Shown: positions 44,601-56,005, numbered from the stretch's first letter. The stretch: DNA of 64,000 nt from Mycoplasmopsis anatis (GCF_900660655.1 NZ_LR215035.1:310001-374000); one strand, 5' to 3'. Translations and numbers: made by a program. The notes: a model not told the origin generated them from the letters alone.

Positions 44601-45307
44601 TTAATTATGCAAATAACGTAGATGCAGGTTTTGGGTATTGAGATGGACTTTATGCAGATAGTGTTAGTGCAACAGTTGTTTGAACAGGTAAAGGTGTAAG
44701 TGATCAGAAAAATAATGATGGAACTTCAAGAGCGAGTGACGCTGATATTACAATTTTTACAATTGATATTAATCAATTAATAGATAAATTCTATAAAAAC
44801 GGACGTATTGAAAGTGCTCTTTGATATGAAAATTGAAAAAATTTAGAAAATGTAAAGCTAACCAAAAGAAAATATCAACTTTATACAGCTAATGCTGAGC
44901 GTAGATTTTCATTGATAAATAATCATGTCGACCAAGTTTTATGAAATGGTTTCCCTTATGGTAAACAAAGTGGATATATTATCAATCGCCATGATCCGTT
45001 GATTGATTCAGGATCTAATTTCTCTAAACAAGGTAACTTTATGCCTACCTATTATAATGCTGGGAATTCAGGTACAGGTGTTTTTGATCAAAATAACACT
45101 TATGTTACAACAATTAACTCAGGTGCACCATTAAAATTCTTGCATGCTCCAAACTATTACACTAACAGTACAAATTATTTAGGTATTTCAAGTAGTTTTG
45201 ATGAACTTCTAAACTTAGCAAATACCGGTAGCTTTGCTCATAATGTTGTTAAAATGATGATGGTTAAACCACATGAATTTGAACTCCCTTGATTTGCCAA
45301 AAAATAA
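38687..45307 (+). CDS. Giant DUF31 serine-protease-like surface protein
   Basis: A 2206-residue protein. The N-terminus (MNKKKKVIISSVVTATALTI...) is a signal peptide or membrane anchor without lipobox cysteine. About 900 residues of Asn/Lys/Leu-rich helical, coiled-coil-like sequence follow, then a mixed region, then a C-terminal DUF31 domain with a trypsin-like triad: His1946 in LMTNNHVIG, an Asp in SDADITIF (2018 or 2020) and Ser2128 in AGNSGTGVF. DUF31 proteins include the mycoplasma immunoglobulin protease MIP; this one is far longer and has no immunoglobulin-binding partner beside it. The start follows AAAGGAA. Probably exported and acting on host proteins; the substrate is unknown. Confidence 0.8.
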
Positions 45308-45462
45308 TTAAATGTGAAATTTTTTTCATTAAATAAATAGATTCATATTATTTTATGTCTTTATGCTAAAATTTAAAAGATATATTAACTTAATATTTTA
45401 TTAATAATGTAATACAAAAAATCTTAATGAAATTTAAATTGTAGAGAAATTTAGTTAGTGTT

Positions 45463-45479
45463 TCACTAGCCAGTAAAAT
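45463..45479 (+). promoter_or_regulatory. Leader hairpin upstream of deoD
   Basis: GTTAGTG-TTT-CACTAGC (one G-U pair) about 30 bp before the deoD start in the 201-bp gap after the protease gene. The gap also holds a TATGCTAAAAT promoter-like box near 45362. It lacks a T run, so it is not a good terminator; a regulatory role is possible. Confidence 0.35.
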
Positions 45480-45508
45480 ATTAATAAAAAACAAATTAAG
45501 GAGATAAT

Positions 45509-46213
45509 ATGACACCACACATTAGTGCCAAAAAAGAAGATATTGCCAAAACAGTTATTATGCCAGGAGATCCACTTAGAGCTGAATTTATAGCTCAAAA
45601 ATTCTTAGATCCTGGGTATAAAAAAGTAAATGTTGTAAGAAATATGTTTATGTATACAGGTACATATAAAGGGAAACCTATCACTATTGCAGGTAGTGGT
45701 ATGGGTTGCCCTTCTATTGGGATTTATTCATATGAGTTGTTTAAATTCTATGATGTTGATACAATTGTTAGAATTGGATCAGCTGGTTCATATAAAGCTG
45801 ATTTAGGTTTATATGAAGTGGTTTTAGCAAGCGAAGCTATTGCTGATGGAACTTCATTTAGAAAATTAGTTTTAGGAAAAGATGAATTAATTGCTAAACC
45901 TTCATTAGAATTAAATGAAGAAATTAAGGAAATAGCATCTAAGTTAAATATAAAACTAAACATTGACAGAATACACTCTTCAGATGTATTTTACAGTTCA
46001 GTTCCACTTGAAGAAAGAATTAATTCAACCAAAGCATGTTGTGTTGAAATGGAATCATTCGCTTTATTTACTAACGCAGAAAAGTTAGGCAAAAAAGCTG
46101 CTTGTTTATTAACTATAAGTGATAATTTAATTACAGAAGAACTCACAACTGCTGAACAACGTCAAACAGCATTCACAAAAATGATGGAGATCGCACTTAA
46201 TTTAGCGAAATAA
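45509..46213 (+). CDS. deoD: Purine-nucleoside phosphorylase DeoD
   Basis: A 234-residue hexameric-type phosphorylase that cleaves purine (deoxy)nucleosides to base and (deoxy)ribose-1-phosphate. [28 protein letters not shown] opens the protein; [20 protein letters not shown] and VRIGSAGSY bind phosphate and sugar; [11 protein letters not shown] and LLTISDNLI near the end are the catalytic region. The start follows AAGGAG. It is the first gene of deoD-deoA-deoC. Confidence 0.95.
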   Translation: MTPHISAKKEDIAKTVIMPGDPLRAEFIAQKFLDPGYKKVNVVRNMFMYTGTYKGKPITIAGSGMGCPSIGIYSYELFKFYDVDTIVRIGSAGSYKADLGLYEVVLASEAIADGTSFRKLVLGKDELIAKPSLELNEEIKEIASKLNIKLNIDRIHSSDVFYSSVPLEERINSTKACCVEMESFALFTNAEKLGKKAACLLTISDNLITEELTTAEQRQTAFTKMMEIALNLAK

Positions 46214-46215
46214 TT

Positions 46216-47511
46216 ATGAGGGCTGTTGATTTAATCGAAAAGAAAAGACATGGTCTTAATCTTAATAAAGATGAAATTGAGTTTTTGATTGGTTCGTATG
46301 TTAAAAATGAAATTCCTGACTATCAAATTTCAGCATTCTTAATGGCTGTAATGTTCAATGGAATGAATACAGAAGAAATTGCTACATTCACTAAAGTAAT
46401 GATGAATTCAGGGAAGATTATGGATCTTTCAGAAATTCCTGGGATCAAAGTTGATAAGCATTCAACGGGTGGAGTTGGAGATAAAACTACTCTTGCGGTA
46501 GCACCTATTGTTGCAGCTTGTGGTGCACCAGTAGCTAAAATGAGTGGTCGTGGTTTAGGTCACACCGGTGGTACAATTGACAAATTAGAATCAATTCCCG
46601 GATTTACTGTTGAATTAAGTGAAAAAGACTTTATTAAACAAGTTAAAGAACACAACATCGCAGTTATTGGACAATCAAATGAATTAGTTCCAGCTGATAA
46701 GAAAATTTACGCTTTAAGAGATGTGACTGGAACAGTTGAGTCTATTCCGCTTATCGCATCATCAATTATGTCTAAAAAACTTGCTACAGGTTCAAATGCT
46801 ATATTACTTGATGTAAAGTGTGGTAATGGGGCGTTCATGAAAGATCTTGAAAGTGCTAGAGATTTAGCAAGAACAATGATTAATATTGGTAAAGAACTAA
46901 ATGTTGACGTAAGAGCTGAAATTACAAATATGTCAAGACCTATCGGAAGAGAAATTGGAAATAAGAATGAAGTCTTAGAAGCTATTTGAACTTTACAAGG
47001 AAAAGCACCAGAAGATTTCAAAGAATTAGTATATTCTTCATGTGCAACAATTCTAGAACAAGCTAAAATTGTAAAAACTCATGAAGAAGGACTTAAAAAA
47101 GTTGATGAAGTTATTAAGAATGGATTAGCTTTAGAAAAATTCTATGAGTTTGTCAAACTTCAAAATGGTGATGTTGAAGCACTAAAAGATCCTAAATTTT
47201 GAAACCCAAAACATTCACTTGAAATCAAATCTGAAAAAGATGGATATATGGAAATATTCGATTCATTGATAGTGGGTATCACAGCAATGAAACTTGGAGC
47301 CGGTAGAGCTAGAAAAGAAGATTCAATTGATAATGAAGCTGGAATTACAATTAATAAAAAGACTAATGAATCTGTAAAAAGAGGAGATGTGATATTTACC
47401 CTATACTCTTCGAATCCAATTAATCCTGAATTAGTTAGCGAATTAAAACAAGGATATAAAATTAATAAAAACAAAGTTGAGAATAAAATCATTCTTGATA
47501 GACTAAAATAG
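46216..47511 (+). CDS. deoA: Pyrimidine-nucleoside/thymidine phosphorylase
   Basis: A 431-residue phosphorylase cleaving thymidine, deoxyuridine or uridine. [26 protein letters not shown] and [21 protein letters not shown] are the thymidine/pyrimidine phosphorylase signature and phosphate loop. The C-terminal part has [16 protein letters not shown] and GVIFTLYS-like sequence typical of the Pdp branch. Two bases separate it from deoD; the start has GAG-like spacing inside the deoD end, so coupling is likely. Products feed DeoB and DeoC. Confidence 0.93.
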
Positions 47512-47519
47512 GAGAAATT

Positions 47520-48182
47520 ATGAATTATAATAAAATGATTGACCATACATTTTTAAAAGCTGAAGCAACAACAAAAGAAATTGATAAATTAATTGCTGAA
47601 GCTATTAAATATGATTTTAAAACTGTATGTGTAAACTCTTCATGAGTTAAATATTGTAAAGATAAATTAAAAGGTACAGAAATCGGAATTACTTCAGTTG
47701 TTGGATTCCCTCTTGGAGCTATGATTACACAAGCTAAAGCTCATGAAACTAAATTAGCTATTGATCATGGAGCAGATGAAATTGATATGGTTATTAATGT
47801 TGGACGTTTCAAACAAGGTGATGATGAATATGTTCTTAACGACATTAAAGCTGTTAAAGCTGCTTGTGGTTCAAAAATTCTAAAAGTTATTATTGAAACA
47901 GCACTTTTAACAACAGATGAAATCAAAAGAGCAACAGAAATTGTTATGAAATCTGGAGCTGAATTTATTAAAACTTCTACAGGTTTCTCATACAGAGGAG
48001 CAACTTTAGAAGATGTTCAAATTATGAAATCAGTTTGCGGAGACAAATTATTAATTAAAGCTGCTGGTGGAATTTCAAATATGGATGATTTAGTTAATAT
48101 GTATAATGCTGGAGCTACAAGATTTGGTACAAGCCGTTCAGTTTCTATTGTGGAAGGAAAAGAAAGTAAAGGTGGATACTAA
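47520..48182 (+). CDS. deoC: Deoxyribose-phosphate aldolase
   Basis: A 220-residue class I aldolase splitting 2-deoxyribose-5-phosphate into acetaldehyde and glyceraldehyde-3-phosphate. [11 protein letters not shown] opens the barrel; [28 protein letters not shown] and the Schiff-base Lys in FIKTSTGFS are all present, with IKAAGGI near the end. The start follows TAGGAGAA eight bases after deoA. Ends the deo operon. Confidence 0.96.
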
Positions 48183-48188
48183 TAAAAT

Positions 48189-48213
48189 TTCCAGTAAAAA
48201 CTGGAATTTTTTA
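48189..48213 (+). terminator. Terminator of the deo operon
   Basis: TTCCAG-TAAAAA-CTGGAA followed by a T run. The promoter of the following nuclease gene seems to begin right after it. Confidence 0.78.
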
Positions 48214-48214
48214 T

Positions 48215-48220
48215 TACATT
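48215..48220 (+). promoter_or_regulatory. Possible -10 of nuclease gene (leaderless)
   Basis: TACATT, a weak -10 match, with six bases (TATAAA) before the ATG and no Shine-Dalgarno. The spacing equals that of three better examples in the window, which is why I note it. Confidence 0.35.
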
Positions 48221-48226
48221 TATAAA

Positions 48227-49261
48227 ATGATAAAAAATAAATTATTAGTAGTTGGTTCTATATTATTATCATCTACAACAATGTTAGCAATTTCTGCTGC
48301 ATGTTCAAATAACAAACAAGAAGTAAAACCTTCAAACCCTTCAAATGGTACAGAAACTGGAAACCCAACCAAGCCAAGTGAAACTAAACCAAGTCAACCC
48401 GAAAGTCCTAATAAAGACAAAGAAAACGTAGTTCAAGTTTCTAAATATTTATATGATAACAGTGAAAAAGCTATGGAATATTATGCTCCATTAAATGGTC
48501 TTAGTGGGGATGAATTGATAAAAGCGATTATTACTTTACAATGAAGTAAAGCAAATGATACAAGTACAAATTACGGTTCACTCCCAGGATTTTATAATAA
48601 TACTGACACATTTAAGGATATTTTTTATGAGAAAGATAATTCTATTTTAGATATTTATAGTGAAAATCCAAACGGTACTGATCCTTACACATTTAGCACC
48701 TATGCAACAATTGATGGTGCGAATGAAGGAGATGGAACCAACCGTGAACATTTAATACCACAATCTTGATTCAAAAGAGTTGAACCGATAAGATCTGATG
48801 CCCAATTTGTATGACCAACCGATATCAAAGTAAACAATATAAGAAGTAATTATCCACATGGAGAAGTTTCTAATGTATCTTATACTTCATTAAATGGATC
48901 AAAATTAGGAATTAGTAAAACTGGAAAAAATGTTTTTGAACCTATCGATGAATTCAAAGGTGATATTGCTAGAACTTATTTATATTTTGCTTTAACTTAC
49001 GCAAACCAAGACATTTATAATAAAAACGAAGTCTTTTCAAGAACAACACCAACACATTTAAATGATGAATATCTTCAAATTTACTTAAAATGAAATAATA
49101 ACGATCCTGTTGATAGTTTTGATATTCATAGAAATGATCAAATTTATAAAAATTATCGTGCAGTAAGAAACCCATTTATTGACTACCCAGAATTAACTAA
49201 GTGCTTATTTGAGGGTAAAACATTTGTAAATAAGGGTTTACTAATTGGTATGACTAAATAA
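48227..49261 (+). CDS. Lipoprotein nuclease, endonuclease I family
   Basis: A 344-residue lipoprotein: signal peptide MIKNKLLVVGSILLSS..., lipobox ISAAC, then a Pro/Ser/Thr/Lys-rich linker (about 25-75). The rest resembles the secreted endonuclease I/BsnA family: GTNREHLIPQSWF (with the catalytic His), DAQFVWPTDIKVNNIRSNYPHGEV, GDIARTYLYFALTY and RNDQIYKNYRAVRNPFIDYPEL. It probably degrades host or environmental nucleic acid at the cell surface, feeding the neighbouring deo operon. No Shine-Dalgarno precedes the ATG. Confidence 0.85.
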
Positions 49262-49266
49262 AATTG

Positions 49267-49296
49267 AAGCATAAATTATTGTTTATGCTTTTTTAT
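49267..49296 (+). terminator. Terminator of the nuclease gene
   Basis: Perfect 9-bp hairpin AAGCATAAA/TTTATGCTT (49267-49275, 49282-49290) plus T run. Confidence 0.82.
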
Positions 49297-49326
49297 ATAA
49301 AAAAATTTTTATAGAAAATAATTGAA

Positions 49327-49332
49327 TATAAT
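49327..49332 (+). promoter_or_regulatory. -10 box of cardiolipin synthase gene
   Basis: TATAAT 22 bp before the start codon, after the nuclease terminator; TAGGAGAA is the ribosome site. Confidence 0.55.
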
Positions 49333-49354
49333 TTAATAAATAATTAGGAGAATC

Positions 49355-50845
49355 ATGAAAATAAAACATTTAAGAAAATTTGCTTTATTCATCCTTGTTT
49401 TAGTAATTTTGAGTGCTTACTTTTTAGGTGTAAGCTACGTTTTCTTTATGATTAACCGTTCATTTATTTTCTTAATTGCATTTAGTTCATATTTATTAAA
49501 TTTAGTTATTATCATTTTATTACTTAATCAAAATCGTCAAACTTATGCAAAATTTTCTTGAATATCCATAATGCTTATTTTGCCTATAATTGGTCATATT
49601 TTATTTTTAACATATGGGCTTACTTATTCAAACAAAAAAGAACTAAAAATTAATGACGATAAAAAATATTTAATAACTAACTACTGCAGTCAAGTCCAAA
49701 GCTGCAAAAGTGTTTTAGATCAACTACAAAAGATGAATAAAACAGTTGTTTTATCTGCAAATTTTGAATTTTATAATGAAGGATGAGTGTATTTTAAGCA
49801 ATTAAAAAATGATATAAAAAATGCTAAATATTCAATAAATATAATTTCATATATTATAAAAAAATCCGAAATATTCGATGAAATGCTTGAACTTATAGAG
49901 CAAAAATTAAAAGAAGGGGTCAATGTTAAATGATTAATTGATTACTTTGGATCAGGAACAATACGTGATAAAGTTTTTAAGCGATTATCTAGAAAATATA
50001 AAAATTTTGAATACGCTTACATAGGAAAAATTTTATATCCTTTCATAACTAGTCAAAGTTTTTATAGAAATCATCAAAAATTTATAATAATAGATGATCA
50101 ATTTGTTTACTCTGGTGGTAATAATATTTCTGATGAATATATTTCATATAGTAAAAAGTATGGACATTGAATTGATTTTAGTTATAAATTTAGTGGCAAT
50201 TATACTAATACATATATCGTTCATTTTGCTAAATTTTGAAAGATGGTTACAAATAAAGAAATTGAATTGAATCTTAAGTTTAACAATGATGATTGTAAAA
50301 GCGATAATAGAGCTTTATTGATTTATGATACTCCCCTTATTAAATATTCAAATGTTGAAAATGCTTGAGTGAAGTTGTTTGCTAATGCTAAGAAAAAAAT
50401 CCAAATTAGCACTCCATACTTTAGCATCACAGAATCACTTAGAAAGCAGATTATATCAGCTTTGTATTCTGGAGTTGAGGTAGAAATATTTTTGCCTGGA
50501 TTTCCAGATAAAAAAGTTGTTTACCAAGTAAGTTTAAATGAAATTTCTGAATTAATGTCTTTTGGATTAAAAGTCTATATTTACAAAGATCATTTTTTAC
50601 ATAGTAAAATTGGATTGGTAGATGATAAAATCGCTTGATTCGGAACAAGTAATATGGACGCTAGAAGCATGTTTGCTCAATATGAAACAACTGACATTAT
50701 AGAAGGTAAATCTGTCAATGAGATTAAAAAAGTTTTTCAAGATTATAAAAATAAATCGATTGAATTTACTAATTACAATAAATTTAATTCTAATAAAAAT
50801 ATTATTAAAAAATTATTTTACAAATTATTAAAACCACTGATTTAG
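49355..50845 (+). CDS. cls: Cardiolipin synthase (phospholipase D family)
   Basis: A 496-residue membrane enzyme condensing phosphatidylglycerol to cardiolipin. Two or three N-terminal membrane helices (to about residue 90) precede two phospholipase D domains with complete HKD motifs: HQKFIIIDDQFVYSGGNN and HSKIGLVDDKIAWFGTSNMD. The second half includes ISTPYFS and GVEVEIFLPGFPDK, typical of ClsA. The start follows TAGGAGAA. It stands alone between two terminators. Confidence 0.93.
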
Positions 50846-50853
50846 GTGTTAGA

Positions 50854-50884
50854 AAAAAATGCAATTACAATAATTGCATTTTTT
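50854..50884. terminator. Bidirectional terminator
   Basis: A perfect 14-bp stem (AAAAAATGCAATTA with loop CAA) between the convergent cardiolipin synthase and MFS genes; T run on both strands. Confidence 0.88.
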
Positions 50885-52350
50885 CTAGTTTTGGACATCT
50901 CTTCAACGATAGAATTTAATGTTGTATTTTTTATTTAACTTTGTTTCAGAAATATATACACTCAATCCAGCTAAAATTCCAATTAAAGCTACAGCACAAC
51001 CAATGATTATAATTATTTGATAAGCAATCGGATCTGTGGCGTAATCACCAACATTAAAATCTGTAAATCTTCCTATATTATGAAGTGAATCAGTACTTCA
51101 ACTTTATAAATACTTGTAATACTTGAACCAATTTGACTCATTCAAGCATCAGAACTAAATCCAATTAATGATAAAATTGCTGTCATTGAACCATATGAAT
51201 TTTTTGGAGTTGTGATTTCAGCTTGTTGAGCAAATCTTAAGGTTACCATTATTCATGAACATGTGATTATAATCATGAAAAGAATATTCATCGTTATAAA
51301 CATAAATCATAATAATCCACGACTATAATTTACATAACTATTATTAAAGAAACCTGGCATGAATACAAATATTAATGTAAGAATTAAACCTAAACTTGTA
51401 ACTATTATTAGAAGTAAGATAAATGACTTGAATTTATCTCCTAACTTCATTAATAGTCCACCAACAAATAATCTCAAGAAATAAATTCTTACTGCAAATA
51501 ATATTGTTAGCACTGCAATAGGAATACCTAACGCTTCTCTAATAGTATTAGATAAAAGTTGATTTAGATAGTACGTAAAGGTACTTTGGAATGAATACAT
51601 CCCTAAAAGGAAAATAGATAACATTCAAACTTTTCAGTTACTTAGTAATCTTAAAATTTTCTTAAATGATTCTTTATCTTCTTGTTCTTTTCTATATTCT
51701 TTTACATAAAAGACAAGTCCAAAGAAAAGAATAAATAAACAAACACTAAATAGTAACATGTAAAGACCTACAAACAAGCTTGATTGTTCGATAGATTTAC
51801 CATCAATTAAAGTTATTACAATAAATGCAACAATACCTGTAAAAACAAAACCTATTATACCGACAAATGAACCTTGAACTGCAAATGCAAGCCCTTGCTC
51901 TTCTTTAGATGTTTGTTGTGAAACAAGTCGTCAAAGAGGACTTCAGAAAAATGGAGTTGTACTAATAGCTCAAACAAAGAAAATAATATAGTATTGATAT
52001 TGTAGTAAAGCACTCCCTTGAATTTGATGACCGAATATAATTAATAAAGCGAATCAAACACTCATAAAAAAGGTTAGAGCAACACCGATGATTAGTAATT
52101 TTTTGTTTGAAAACTTATCTGCTAATCAACCGCCTGGTAATTGAGTGATAATTGTAACTCAACCAATAATAGCAGAACAGCTTAATAATACTGATTCATC
52201 AACGTGCATGTACTTGTAAAAGTTTGGTATAGCAGATTTCATATAGTATGGAAGGGAAACAATAAACAGATCTAATGATGCTAAAATTATTAAAGCTAAA
52301 ATTTTTTTAAAACCAAGATTTTTGATTTTTTGTATCAATGATGTTTCCAT
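50885..52350 (-). pseudogene. MFS transporter with a C-terminal frameshift
   Basis: A major facilitator protein with about twelve membrane segments; the loop motif GGWLADKFSNKK between helices 2 and 3 is typical. The frame runs from METSLIQKIKN (start behind TAGGAG) to a TAG at 51073-51075. From about 51105 the correct coding sequence passes to another frame, which encodes the last helix (QIIIIIGCAVALIGILAGLSVYI) and ends at 50885. One extra T near GTTGAAG would explain it. The truncated product lacks the last helix. Sequencing error or recent mutation is possible. It overlaps the TM2 gene by three bases. Substrate unknown. Confidence 0.68.
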
Positions 52351-52781
52351 TATTTTACACTCCTAAATTCCGAGTCTCTTGGATTTTTAAATGAAATAGC
52401 TATATCTGTAATGTAGAAACCTAAAACTAAAACAAATTCTAATGTAATAAAAATCCACACATTTACTAACGTAGAAATATCTGTTATATTTCATGGTTTA
52501 AAATTGATTATTAAAATAGCTGTCATTACACCAAGTAATGTGAATATCAGTTTTGTTATTCCTGATATTTTTTTACCTAGATAAAATCTATCAATACCGA
52601 ATAAACCTGTAAAAATTGATAGAATAATTAATTTTTTTCTCGAAAGAGTCTTATTAATTCCACGAGTTCAATACTCTGGTATAGTTTTTTCCTGAATTAT
52701 TCCATTTTTTAGTTTTTCTTGAGCTTCGTTAATTTCATTTTTAATTTCTTCTTCGCTCAAAAATAATTTAATTTTACTCAT
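52350..52781 (-). CDS. TM2 domain membrane protein
   Basis: A 143-residue protein with a charged N-terminal part (about 45 residues) and a TM2 domain: GLFGIDRFYLGKKISGITKLI (two helices joined by a short turn), then one further hydrophobic helix. TM2 proteins occur widely in bacteria with unclear role. It overlaps the hydrolase gene by 8 bp and shares its stop with the start of the MFS gene, so all three are translated from one message. Confidence 0.75.
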
Positions 52782-53577
52782 TAAAAAATCTTTCTACCGC
52801 TTGCAATACATCAGTTTTATTTTCTCTTCATGGATTATGTCCACAAGCGTTAATTTTGTACATTTTAGTCTCTGGTTTAATTCTTTTAAAATACTCTCAT
52901 ATTTTCTTTTGATTAACAATATTATCAGATTTACCACAAAGTAATCCGATAGGTTTGTCAATTTTTTTTATCATCTCTTCTTGATCTTTTAATATTTTTT
53001 CTTCCATGAATTGATGACCTACCTTAAAATAATCGTCCATATATTGTTTATGTTCTTCATATCATTTAGCTGAGTTAGCTCTAAATTGTTTATCTCTAAG
53101 CGCCTTAAATCATCTATGATATGAATATCTAACAAATGTTATTTTGGATAATAAACTGCCTTTAAAAAAGGCATACTTTAATTTTTCACCAATTTCTAAT
53201 GTGGTGAAATTTGCTGGAGCGATCAATAAAACTTTATCAATAATTTCTTTAATTTTTTCGTATATCATTGTTGCAATTAGTCCTCCCATTGAGTGACCAA
53301 TTAAATAAATATTTTTTAGTTGCTTATTTTTAATAAAATCAACAACAACATCACAATATGCATAAATATCATTTAACTCTTCGCTGGTTTGACTTTTACC
53401 ATGAGCTGGTAAATTTATTGAATAAATATTAAATTGATCCTTGAAGTGTTCAGTGATTGCTTTAAGATTATCAAAATCTGCTGTAAAACCATGTATTATA
53501 AAAATTGTTTTATCTTTTTTGTTATCTAATTCAAGTGTTTCAAGCTGAACATTATTATATAAATAAATACTTTTCAT
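52774..53577 (-). CDS. Alpha/beta hydrolase
   Basis: A 267-residue serine hydrolase. FIIHGFTADFDN is the oxyanion loop, LIGHSMGGLIATMIYEK holds the nucleophile Ser (about 101), GLLCGKSDNIV the Asp and INACGHNPWRE the catalytic His. This is a lysophospholipase/esterase-like arrangement; no signal peptide, so it is cytoplasmic. Starts behind AGGAGAAA. First gene of an operon with TM2 and MFS genes. Substrate, perhaps a lipid or ester, is not determined. Confidence 0.85.
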
Positions 53578-53668
53578 AGTTTTCTCCTATAATAATTTTA
53601 CTAGAATGATTTAATAAATTCGATGTGGAAATATTTCTGAAAACCTCTATTGCACAAAAAAATTTAAC

Positions 53669-53674
53669 TATAAT
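53669..53674 (+). promoter_or_regulatory. -10 box of the second MFS gene
   Basis: TATAAT 16 bp before the start codon, giving a very short leader that holds only GGAGG. The hydrolase operon diverges from the same 110-bp gap. Confidence 0.6.
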
Positions 53675-53690
53675 AGATTATGGAGGTTAA

Positions 53691-55103
53691 ATGATTCAGA
53701 AAATCACTTTATTTAAATCAACCAAGCCTGTATTGTGAAATATGATTGTTTTTGCAGTTGCGATGGTCATTTCACAATCAGCAATTGAATGTTTTAATGT
53801 TGTAAGTACTTTATTTACGCTTAAAGCATCGGGTAGTGTGTGAGCTTCTGCTTTGGTGCAGATCTTTAGATACATTCCAACTTTATTATCATTTGCAATT
53901 GCACCAATAATTATTAAAAAATTTAATAACAGGCTTTTAATTGTTATTGCAGAATATGTTAGTGCTTTTGTTATATTATTCGTTTGTCTAATTGGTTTTA
54001 TCTTTGGAACACAAAATATTACAAATTCAGAAGCTAAAAATGTGAAAGCTATCACTTACACTGTTTATGTTGCTGTTATTATTTGAAATATTTTTAATTC
54101 AGTAAGATTTTTAGCTCTTAAAAATATTGTTTATCGTCTTTCTCAACACGAAAGTAATATTAATATTTTTAACAGAATTAATAATTTTGCCACTTCATTC
54201 TCTTATTTAGCCGCAGCTTTAGTTAGCTTAGGACTTATACACATCCTTTCATATGAATATATTTGTTTAATTTTAGGTCTTACATACGTAGTGAGTGCGC
54301 TATTATATAACACATTTGTAGTTTTTGATAAAAATGTAGAAATTTCATCAAAACCTAAAATCAAGAAACATTCAAAAACATTTATTTATACAGCAACAAT
54401 TTTAATTTTATTAGCAGTTTTCTCATCCATATCATTTGTTCCTAGAATCGGAACTAATACTAACTTTGTAATTAATTTGTTTATGGAAGCTAAAACATCA
54501 AATTCAGTTCAACATTGAGTAACAATCTACCTAATTGTCGTAGGTGCAGCTTTATGCTTAGGTAGTTTAGTAATCTTTTTATTAGGTAAGAAAATCCTTA
54601 TATCAACTTCGATAGCTTTTGTAGTTATTACCCTTATTTCAGCAATTTTCTACATTTATGCCTTTGGTGGATTAAACGCTAATGTTGGTGTTATTGCCTC
54701 AGCGGCTAATAATACTGGTGCAATACCGCATACAGTTACATGAGCACATCAAAATAAAAATATAATGTTAATTATTTTCCTAATTTCAACATTTATTCAA
54801 TACTTTTTATTCAGTATGTTCTTACCGGTTTATTATGACTATTCATATCGTGCAGTTCCAAGTGAAAAATATGCATTTTTTGCAGCAATTACAATGATTT
54901 TATTTCAATTAGTTGCATTCGCTTTTAGTTTAGGTATGATTAGTATCTTTGAAAAAATAAATTATCAAACTAGTTATTTAGTATTTGCTATTACTTTAGC
55001 GGTTCTTGTATTAGGTGCAACAATTGTAAGTATGATGCTTAAAAAACGTCAAAGAGCATTTACAAAAGATCATAATCTTAAACCTGAAAATGAAATGCTA
55101 TAA
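53691..55103 (+). CDS. MFS-like membrane transporter
   Basis: A 470-residue polytopic membrane protein with roughly twelve hydrophobic segments, for example LVFLIGFIFG-like helices near 85-105 and FIYTATILILLAVFSSI near 230. It lacks a clear diagnostic motif, but the N-terminal ALVQIFRYIPTLLSFAIAPIIIKKFNNRLLIVIAEY resembles the helix 2-3 loop of MFS permeases. Starts behind GGAGG. No neighbour hints at its substrate. Confidence 0.7.
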
Positions 55104-55140
55104 CAAAAAATCAAGTTTTATAGACTTGATTTTTTGTTAT
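55100..55140. terminator. Bidirectional terminator between MFS and RpiR genes
   Basis: Perfect 16-bp stem (starts ATAACAAAAAATCAAG, 9-nt loop). It overlaps both convergent stop codons, so the stem also encodes the C-terminus of the RpiR protein. Confidence 0.85.
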
Positions 55141-55993
55141 CGTGTTTATTATTTCAACTATTTCTTTCAATAGTTATATTTTCAAAAATATCTTTGTCAT
55201 CATGATCAATCCTATTAGCAATATAAAAATAAATTAAATCAGCGAAAAAGAACATCGAAATTTTCGAACCTATCGAACCAATTCTTTTAGTTTGATCAAG
55301 CGAATGTAATTGAATGATATTTCTAGCATTTAGTTTTTCAATATTTTCATTTTTAGTTCATATCGAATAATATAATTTATATTTCTCACAAATATCACGA
55401 ACTTTTAATACCTCTAAAGTTTCAAAACTTCTTGAAATAATTGTTAAAAAATCATTATTAGTAATTGTTTTATAAATTCCAAAGAAATCATGAACACTAT
55501 TTATTGAAGTTGCTAACATACCTGTTTTACGTAAGTTATATGCTAAGTAGTCACACACTAGACCTGATTCACCGATTCCGAAGAAAATCACTCTTTTGGA
55601 ACGAATTAAGAACTTTAAATATTGCCCTATATCTTCATGATGTGCGACAGTCCAATCATATGATTGCTCAGAAGCATATTTAAAGTGAGTTCAGACATTA
55701 TTCAAGATCTGTTCATAAGTTAAATCTTTACCTTCTACTATCTTAATATTACCGTATTTATATGTACTCTTACGCTCTGATATATAAATTCTAAAGTGTG
55801 AATAAGATTTAAAACCTAATGCTTTAACATATCTTGTAATTGTAGGTTGTGAAACATATAAATGTTTAGCAAAATTAGCTATTGAAGTTTTTAAGAAAAA
55901 ATCAGGATCTTCTTCAATAAAATTGGTTATGTATTTATAAGTCTCATTACTAGAAATTTTATCTAAATACTTAACTTCAATTAGTTGCTTCAT
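55118..55993 (-). CDS. RpiR/MurR family regulator of the amino-sugar locus
   Basis: A 291-residue regulator: N-terminal helix-turn-helix (TSIANFAKHLYVSQPTITRYVKALGFKSYSHFR) and SIS domain (VIFFGIGESGLVCDYLAYNLRKTGM). Its place next to PTS, murQ, nagA and nagB suggests it senses MurNAc-6-P, GlcNAc-6-P or GlcN-6-P. A TATAAT box (56000-56005, minus) ends six bases before the ATG, so the message is probably leaderless. An operator-like repeat at 56052-56073 resembles one between the PTS and murQ operons. Confidence 0.85.
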
Positions 55994-55999
55994 ATTTTA

Positions 56000-56005
56000 A
56001 TTATA
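56000..56005 (-). promoter_or_regulatory. -10 box of the amino-sugar RpiR gene (leaderless)
   Basis: TATAAT, six bases, then ATG; no Shine-Dalgarno. Confidence 0.6.

Noticed and set aside
45420-45508. Purine riboswitch before deoD
   Set aside because: The conserved loop sequences and three-way junction are absent; only one short hairpin is present.
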